Assembly: GCA_900128585.1 (NCBI GenBank)
Contig: LT642491.1
Coordinates: forward strand, 1 to 16,361
DNA from: Stramenopiles sp. TOSAG23-3
Taxonomy: Eukaryota; Sar
Length of the DNA: 16,361 bases
Reading direction: 5' to 3'
In this document: piece after piece, positions 10,926 to 16,361 of the stretch
How the letters are laid out: every line of letters starts with the position of its first letter
How positions within the stretch are numbered: the stretch's first letter is position 1
The notes under the pieces: model-generated
What the model saw: the letters and a program-made list of their open reading frames with translations, nothing else
Told to the model about the DNA's origin: nothing
The model's database searches: none
Made by a program: the position numbers and the translations under genes

Positions 10926-12882
10926 TCAATAACCCCCGAGTTGTCTCTGCTGAAACCCTTGTTCCCGAAGCAGCTGTTCCCGAAGGGCCCGGTTCTCGTT
11001 CATCAATCTCTCCTTATCTCTATTCGCCCGAGCAATCAGCAGCCGCTTTTCGTCCATGAACTGCCTCCATTGTCCCCGAGAAAGGGCTGGGTCCCTGGTC
11101 GAGGACAGCTGGCTGACGCCTCTCTCCAATGGGACGCTCTGTGGAGACGTCCCGTACGCGGAGTCCACGGCGCCCTCCTCAAACGCTGAGAGTGTCCTGG
11201 CTGCTTTGAGTCTCTTCTTCAGTTGCTCCACCTGCTCCTCCAGGCCCATGATGACTTCATCGCGCGGTGCCTTGGGGAAAACGGCCTGGCCCTGCATCTC
11301 CATGACCTTCTTGTTCAGAACGTTCACCATTTCCTCCAGCCTTTCCATCTCATTGCGGTGCTTTCCCTTCAATTCATTTATGTACCTTCGGTGCTCGGCG
11401 TCGTTCTCCCGAATCTTTTCCTCCCGGAACTTCACCTCTTCCATCAAACGCGCCTCCACGTTTTCAGAGTTCCCCGCCAGCCTCTTCATGTACGCATTTT
11501 GGTACTGCTCCTTCTGCTCCAGCGCCGCCTCTAACTGTTTGCACCTGGCGTCCAACTTTCGCTCCCTCCCCGTCGGGCCCGCCGCCACTGGCGCCGGCTC
11601 CCGCGGCCCGAGCCCTGCAACGTTCACCCGGGGTTCCGGGGGCTTCACCGCCCGCATCTCCTCTAGGTGGGCGATAAGGGCCGGCCCTACCTCCTCGTAG
11701 TCTATCCCTTGCGAAATACAAATCTCCTTGACTGCTATATGAACGTCCTCCCCGGGAAGAACCGTGAAGGTGTGCCCCCCGCTCGCATTCCCAACCCTCG
11801 GCACCGGCCGCTTCGCATACTCGATCACGTCGTCCTCGGGCGGGATGGGCTCCGCTGCCTGCCCGCGGGCCTGGCCCTCCCCGCCCGTCTCCGCGGGAGG
11901 CATGGGCGGCGGCGGTGGCGGTTGCCCAAGCGCTGCTTCGGCTTCCTTTATTGCCTCTTCCGTCGCTTGGAAATCAATTTCGGCGGTTCGGCCGTCGTCC
12001 TGGGAGGCCGGGGGGGTCGACGCTTCGACTTTCTCCTCGGTCCCGAGCTTTGGGGCCACGTCGTCGCTGTTCGGGGATGCGAAGAAGTTGCTCGGCGACG
12101 AAAAGCGCCCCCCCTGGGACGGTAGTTGCGGCTCTGCCTTCCGAGCACGGAGGGTCCGGACTTCGATCACGGCCCCGTTGTGCAGGCCAAACTCGTACCC
12201 CTTGAAATCGTCCCGGAGCGTTTCCCCGTCGATGCTCATGCTGATCTCTGCCGGCGCCGCCTGGAGCGTATCGGAGAACTGCTCTTTGATTTCCCCGACA
12301 GTGAGCTGCTCGGCCTCCTCTTCCGGTATTGCGACCTCGAACCGTCGCTCTTCCCCAGGCGCCCCGCCCATCACTTTCAGAAAGAAGCAGACATCAGCAC
12401 GCTCCCCACCGTCTCCCCCAAGTTGCTGAAACGAGTTGATGTTGCTATCGTAGTCTGGGTAATCCGAGTCTCCCTCCCCGTCGTCGTACTCGTCGTAGCC
12501 CTCCCCGTCCAGATCGGATCCCCCCCCCGTCGTCCTCGTGTTTGATCTTGTTCAACACGCCAAGCGTCTGCTTCAGCTTTTGCATCCACTGCGTCTTTTC
12601 GTGGTGGCGTGCGGCGCAGAGGTGGTAGATTCGGCCGCTGTTCATGTCCTTTAGCCGGAAACCGAACTCCGTCCGCTGCTTCAGGGCCATGGAAGGGTCC
12701 GCCGTAGCGAACACGTCGAGCATTTCTACTTCTAGCTTGTCCTTGTAGTTCTTCGTCCCTTTCGTCTTCTTGTACCCGAGCTCAAAATCTTCCAAGACAA
12801 AATACCGCCTTCTCCAGTGCCGAGCCTGACGGTCAGTCTTCCACAAATAACCCTCCATCGTAGGGGATGCACGGTCTCCCAT
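10926..12882 (-). CDS. PH domain - ubiquitin-like domain - coiled-coil protein; 1-nt frame break at a G9/C9 run
   Basis: ATG 12882 (context ACGCCATGGG) starts a PH domain (about residues 8-112: MEGYLWKTDRQARHWRRRYF, FRLKDMNSGRIYHLCA, final-helix WMQKLKQTL), expected to bind phosphoinositides or proteins. The frame breaks at a nine-base run (12520-12528). With eight bases it continues through an acidic linker (GSDLDGEGYDEYDDGEGDSD) into a ubiquitin-like domain (about 162-244: LTVGEIKEQF, ISMSIDGETLRDDF, GLHNGAVIEVR). Then come a poly-Pro stretch (PPPPPPMPP, about 320), a conserved-looking segment (about 349-409, including HIAVKEICISQGIDYEEVG) and coiled coils (about 440-560 and 605-645). Corrected length is 651 residues. 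I recognise the domains but not the whole architecture; a membrane-linked scaffold role is inference. It is convergent with the finger protein gene and divergent from the BAF-like gene. Confidence 0.78.
12520..12528 (-). other. C9/G9 homopolymer at a +1 frame break
   Basis: On the coding strand HEDD is followed by nine G. Nine gives GGG-IRSGRG and an early stop; eight gives GG-SDLDGEGYDEYDD, which runs into the ubiquitin-like domain with no stop. C/G runs of seven in this gene (12010-12016) and in the acyl-CoA dehydrogenase (4519-4525) are in frame. Confidence 0.75.
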
Positions 12883-13084
12883 GGCGTGCGGTGCAACGTT
12901 GGGAGGGGCAGGTGCAACTTCGTTTCAACCCGGATGACTCGCCGACGGACTTCGCTATTCGCTACTACTGCTTCTACTACTGCAACTCAAAAACGCAAAC
13001 GGGAGGATAATAACGAACTCAAAATGCGAACGAACGAACACGAGACAAGACAAAGTTATAACAAACTCTCTCTCCTCGTCTTCT

Positions 13085-13137
13085 CTTCTTCTTCTTCTTC
13101 TTCTTCTTCTTCTTCTTCTTCTTCTTCTTCTTCTTTC
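13085..13137 (+). repeat. (TTC)n microsatellite
   Basis: Near-pure TTC repeats on the plus strand, upstream of the minus-strand PH-domain gene. Open frames across it give only Ser or Arg runs and are not genes. Confidence 0.92.
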
Positions 13138-13261
13138 TTCTCGTCTCAACTCTCAACTCTCAACTCTCTCTTCTTCTTCTTCTTTTTTCATTTTTCATCA
13201 AATATTATAATTAATATAATCACATCATTAATATAATCATCAATAATAATCATCACTCAAC

Positions 13262-13490
13262 TCCTCTCTTCTTCTCTTCTTCTTCTGTCTTTCTTTCTTT
13301 CTTTCTTTCTTCTTCTTTCTTTCTTCTTCTCTTCTTCTTCTGTCTTTCTTTCTTTCTTTCTTCTTCTTTCTTTCTTTCTTCTTCTTTCTTTCTTCTTCTT
13401 TCTTTCTTCTTCTTTCTTTCTTCTTCTTTTATGATTTTTTCTCTTTCTTCTTCTTTATTTCTTTTGTCTTTCTTCTGTCTTCTGTCTTCT
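13262..13490 (+). repeat. Compound TTC/CTTT polypyrimidine satellite
   Basis: Mixed TTC and CTTT blocks arranged in repeated groups such as TTTCTTCTTTCTTTCTTCTT, ending with three TCTTCTGTCT-like units near 13470-13495. Pyrimidines are again on the plus strand. Confidence 0.9.
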
Positions 13491-13532
13491 GTCTGATTCT
13501 TGATTCTTGATCTTTTCTTCTTCTGATTTGTG

Positions 13533-13609
13533 TTAGGGTTAGGGTTCATATGATCTTCTCTTTTCTTAGTTCAGATTCTTAGCTTAGGGTTATGACTTAG
13601 GGCTTAGGA
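13533..13609 (+). repeat. Interstitial telomere-like TTAGGG motifs
   Basis: TTAGGGTTAGGGTT lies at 13533-13546. Further TTAGGG units are at 13584-13589 and 13597-13602, with a CTTAGG near 13604. The motif matches the TTAGGG telomere of many eukaryotes. It lies inside the contig with genes on both sides, so it is a degenerate internal tract rather than a chromosome end. Confidence 0.7.
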
Positions 13610-14347
13610 CTGGAGATACAAAATAAGCCATGAATAATTAAGGATATGTGTATATATAAGTATCAATGCTATGTGTATATAAAAGATGTATATTTTATCT
13701 CTTTTTTATTCTATTTAGTTATAAATAAATATCATCCTAAATATACATAAACATATCATTTCAAATGGTCTGATATAATTATCTATATAAACACATATCC
13801 TTAATTATATATTTTCATCTTAAAATCCTTTTATAGTTTTAAGTTATAATATATTATACCAAACAAAACACTTTCAATGATTTATATATTATTACTATGT
13901 ATAAAAAAGGGATTAATATTAAATACAATGTAACTAACGCATACCCTTCCTTAACAAAGAATACTTGTCTGTCTGAAGAAGAAGGAAGGAAGGAACATTT
14001 TATTGTTGTTGCTCATGTTGTTTCAGTTGTATCGTGTGTATATTCTGTTGGTTTGTTGTAAATGCTCATGTACTTTTGGCGCGCGCGTCGCGAATAAATT
14101 TCCTTTCAAAGAAGCAAAAAAAAGAATCAATCAACAAAAAAACTATATGAAGGTTAAATTTATAAAGAAAGAACTTATAGTGAATGAAAACAAAGTAAAA
14201 GAACCATATCGTCCAAGTACAGGAACATTTATATATCCATACATTAAGAGAAATACACACAACGCACAGACACGACGAGAACAATCACTTCTTTGCTTGC
14301 ATCCACGAGACCACTCACTCATTCAGATACATACACACGACAACACC

Positions 14348-14677
14348 ATGAGTTTCGAACCGTCCAAATCCAGTTGCAGTGCTGAAAAGATCCAAGAATT
14401 CTTGGAGCTCCAAGCGTCCGAAATTTCGATACAGGATGTTCCAGGGGTTGGGCCAGCGTTTGCAAGGGACGTGAAGGACAAAAAAGAGGTAACTACATGT
14501 GCCCAGCTTCTTGGACAATTTCTTTTGTTTGTTGCAGCGGATACGGACACGACCGAAGTATGCCAGAAGTTCTACGACTGGTGTAAGTCCGTCAATGGGA
14601 ACGCAAACGCTCACTCCATCACTTTCTCCATAGCGAGTTATGCCGAAAAGAAGGGGCTCTTTAACTACGAGCTCTGA
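14348..14677 (+). CDS. Barrier-to-autointegration factor (BAF)-like small DNA-binding protein
   Basis: A 109-residue protein. Residues about 28-109 align by eye with the whole BAF fold: the helix-hairpin-helix VPGVGPAFARDV, then AQLLGQFLLF (animal BAF has LGQFLVL), then an acidic turn, FYDWCKSVNGNANAHS (animal: FREWLK...GANAKQS) and a final helix. Animal BAF is a dimer that bridges double-stranded DNA, contacts LEM-domain proteins and lamin, and helps rebuild the nucleus after mitosis. The same chromatin-bridging role here is inference. ATG 14348 (context AACACCATGA) gives a length near the animal protein (about 90). The frame is open upstream to an ATG at 14015, but that part is AT-rich and unconserved. 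The N-terminal 25 residues are extra relative to animal BAF. The convergent MAP kinase kinase gene lies 340 nt away. Confidence 0.72.
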   Translation: MSFEPSKSSCSAEKIQEFLELQASEISIQDVPGVGPAFARDVKDKKEVTTCAQLLGQFLLFVAADTDTTEVCQKFYDWCKSVNGNANAHSITFSIASYAEKKGLFNYEL

Positions 14678-15017
14678 GCGCGAAGTTCGGAAGCGGCGAC
14701 TGAAACGAAGGACGCAGGCGAATCGTGCATGTTACTATTACCGTACACATTGTAGTAAGATAAATCATACTGTAGTGGGCGCGGTACATACATGTTGAAG
14801 AGATGGAGGAAAGGCGCCGCCATGCACCGTACTTTGCGCGTGTTGCTGATAACAGCATGTTTCGTTTTAACTCCCTATACGTTCGTTTGTGATATCATAC
14901 CAAACACTTGAAGTTAAAGAACTTTTACGAAATTTATGTACGAATTACTCCTCGTGCGTTTTGAGTTCGACTTCTACACTGTACACCTTTGGGCCACTCT
15001 CTCTCCCCTTCTTCTCA
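14678..15017. other. Spacer between convergent genes
   Basis: A 340-nt stretch with mixed composition, holding the 3' flanks of the BAF-like and kinase genes. I see no gene, tandem repeat or RNA structure that I can support. Confidence 0.6.
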
Positions 15018-16181
15018 TTAACCCTGCAAGCTTTCAATCCAACGCCGAAACCCGGTGATGGCGTTCTCCAGGCTTGTCGCCCCATTCACTTGCAGCCACG
15101 GGGACCCAATCAAAACGTTGGCAGGCAGCCGCTTCTCGGGCTCCTTGAAGACGCATTTCTCCACAAACTCGTTGAACCCTCTGCTGAAACCGTCCGGGAG
15201 ACCCGGCGGGTCGTTCTCCAAAATGGTCTGGACCATCTCAATGTACGTGCAGCTCTCCGGGTCTTTCCCGCTGTACGGGTACGACCCCGTCGCGCACTCG
15301 ATCAAGACCAGTCCCAGGCTCCAAATGTCGCTCACGTAATCGTAGCTCTTGTTTCGAATCCGCTCCGGGGACATGTACTTGAAGGTCCCTACGAACGTGG
15401 CGCACATGGCATCGCTGTCCCCAAGGGCCCGTGAAAGGCCAAAGTCGCTCAACTTGACGACCCCACTGCTGTTGATGAGGACGTTCGAGGGTTTCAGGTC
15501 GCGGTGGAACCGTTTCAACATCTCTTTCATGTACTGCAACCCATAGCATATTTGATACGCAATGTGGGCCAGGACACCCTCGCCCAGGGGCCCCACCTGG
15601 TGCAGCACGTTCGCCAACGACCCCCCGTCCATGTATTCCAGCGCAATGCTGATCGTACCGTCCCTGTAAAACGCCCCAAAAAAACGGACCAGCGCAGGGC
15701 AGGACGCGTCGTACAAACACTCGATCTCGCGCATCAGCTGGTCCCGGTTCCCCTTGTCGAACATGTTGACTACTTTCAGCGCGAGCATCGTCCCTGAGGG
15801 AATGTGCTTCGCCTGCTGGACGTAGCTGCTCGCCCCCCGGCCAATTACCTCCCCAACCGTCAGCTCGTCCGGGTTCACAACGAACGCCTTTTCACTATCC
15901 CGCATCTCCACCCTGGTCTTGTTGATTGCAATGTCACCTTTTATAAACAAGGATTCGGTGACGTCGTAAGACGGGGCCTCCACGCTGTTCGATATTTGAA
16001 CAGAGAGCCCGCGTCGCTTTGAACCCCGCGGACGCGCAGACGCAGACGACGACGAAGCCGACTTGCTTCCCGCGCCGGCATGGGAAGAACTAACCTTCCA
16101 GGAGTCCGAGTAATCGTCGTCCGACATTGCTTCGTCAACGTCGTCGCCATCGTTGAACTTGGAGTCGAACTTTGAGGCCAT
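15018..16181 (-). CDS. MAP kinase kinase (MAP2K/MEK family)
   Basis: Dual-specificity kinase that activates a MAP kinase by phosphorylating its T-x-Y loop; 387 residues. ATG 16181 is in an ideal context (ACCACCATGG). The N terminus is acidic and Ser-rich, with a basic-hydrophobic stretch KRRGLSVQI (55-63) that fits a MAPK docking site. The kinase domain (about 106-365) has a Gly-rich loop IGRGASSYV, catalytic Lys136 (LALKVV), Glu152, HRDLKPSN (226-233), DFG (246-248) and TFVGTFKYMSPERI. Activation sites Ser256 and Thr262 are separated by five residues (S-DAMCA-T), the S/T-x5-S/T spacing of plant MAP2Ks rather than the S-x3-S of animal MEK. All catalytic residues are present and no intron is needed. 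Family assignment is secure; the partner MAPK and stimulus are unknown. Confidence 0.95.
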   Translation of the reverse strand: MASKFDSKFNDGDDVDEAMSDDDYSDSWKVSSSHAGAGSKSASSSSASARPRGSKRRGLSVQISNSVEAPSYDVTESLFIKGDIAINKTRVEMRDSEKAFVVNPDELTVGEVIGRGASSYVQQAKHIPSGTMLALKVVNMFDKGNRDQLMREIECLYDASCPALVRFFGAFYRDGTISIALEYMDGGSLANVLHQVGPLGEGVLAHIAYQICYGLQYMKEMLKRFHRDLKPSNVLINSSGVVKLSDFGLSRALGDSDAMCATFVGTFKYMSPERIRNKSYDYVSDIWSLGLVLIECATGSYPYSGKDPESCTYIEMVQTILENDPPGLPDGFSRGFNEFVEKCVFKEPEKRLPANVLIGSPWLQVNGATSLENAITGFRRWIESLQG

Positions 16182-16361
16182 GGTGGTGACGTGGCCAAGA
16201 GAATAGAAGATCGCAGAGGCTAGACAATTTAGGGGCTGTGATGAATGACGAACGGGAAATGAAATGTGAGACTTGAAAAAGAAGAGAGGCAGCCATTTTA
16301 TCTACAAAAAGACTTTTGATACTATACTTGTTACTTGTTACAATTGAAGAAGAAGAAGAAA
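16182..16361. promoter_or_regulatory. Upstream region of the MAP kinase kinase gene
   Basis: 180 nt to the window edge. It must include the 5' leader and probably part of the promoter of the minus-strand kinase gene. A GAA tract reaches the right edge (about 16346-16361). No specific element can be assigned. Confidence 0.4.

Larger units (their letters stand above)
12883..14347. other. Long spacer: microsatellites, telomere-like motifs, AT-rich DNA
   Basis: From left to right: a short GC-richer leader of the minus-strand gene to about 13060; a TTC tract (13085-13137); CAACTCT triplets (about 13146-13167); T-rich and AT-rich DNA to 13255; a TTC/CTTT compound satellite (13262-13490); TTAGGG motifs (13533-13609); very AT-rich DNA to about 13990; then the region before the BAF-like start. 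That last part is open in frame from 14015 but is AT-rich and without recognisable homology. I see no RNA gene. Confidence 0.65.

Noticed and set aside
13253-13549. Minus-strand Lys/Arg/Glu-rich 98-codon frame
   Set aside because: Made of TTC/CTTT satellite read backwards; no non-repeat content.
14583-14588. GTAAGT inside the BAF-like gene as a splice donor
   Set aside because: The frame across it (WCKSVNGNANAHS) matches the BAF fold without interruption, so no intron is needed.

Overview
The window looks like nuclear DNA from a gene-dense, intron-poor unicellular eukaryote. The evidence is: a GT-AG intron with a CACTAAC branch site inside the first gene; mitochondrial-type N-terminal presequences; start codons in (A/G)CCATGG-like contexts; a MAP kinase kinase; a Tah18/NDOR1 diflavin reductase; and TTAGGG-type telomeric motifs. 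Coding DNA is GC-rich, while spacers are AT-rich or polypyrimidine microsatellite. The kinase activation loop has S/T-x5-S/T spacing as in plant MAP2Ks. A protist such as a stramenopile or haptophyte is therefore more likely than an animal or fungus, but the exact lineage cannot be fixed from sequence alone.

Layout, left to right. (1) 1-651 (+): hypoxanthine phosphoribosyltransferase, cut by the left edge, with a 99-nt in-frame intron. (2) 1257-2500 (+): class III alcohol / S-(hydroxymethyl)glutathione dehydrogenase with a presequence, broken near its end by an apparent 31-nt deletion. (3) 2987-3270 (+): a decayed fragment of a leucine-rich-repeat gene. (4) 3349-4626 (-): mitochondrial-type acyl-CoA dehydrogenase. 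(5) 5158-7014 (+): Tah18/NDOR1, divergent from gene 4. (6) 7015-8028: spacer with a long CTTT compound satellite. (7) 8029-10570 (+): nuclear-type protein with a Cys/His finger, a TFIIS-central-like segment, charged tandem repeats and an unrecognised C-terminal domain; its frame breaks at a C8 run. (8) 10926-12882 (-): PH domain + ubiquitin-like domain + coiled-coil protein; its frame breaks at a C9 run. (9) 12883-14347: spacer with microsatellites, interstitial TTAGGG motifs and very AT-rich DNA. (10) 14348-14677 (+): a small protein resembling barrier-to-autointegration factor (BAF). (11) 15018-16181 (-): MAP kinase kinase.

The genes do not form an operon or one pathway: they cover purine salvage, formaldehyde detoxification, acyl-CoA oxidation, cytosolic Fe-S assembly, chromatin or transcription, and signalling. 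The most interesting points are the BAF-like protein in a non-animal-looking genome, the PH-Ubl-coiled-coil architecture, the finger/TFIIS-M-like protein, a 19-nt sequence found identically at three intergenic sites, and two single-nucleotide frame breaks that both fall in C/G runs of at least 8, whereas the 7-nt C/G runs checked in coding sequence are in frame.
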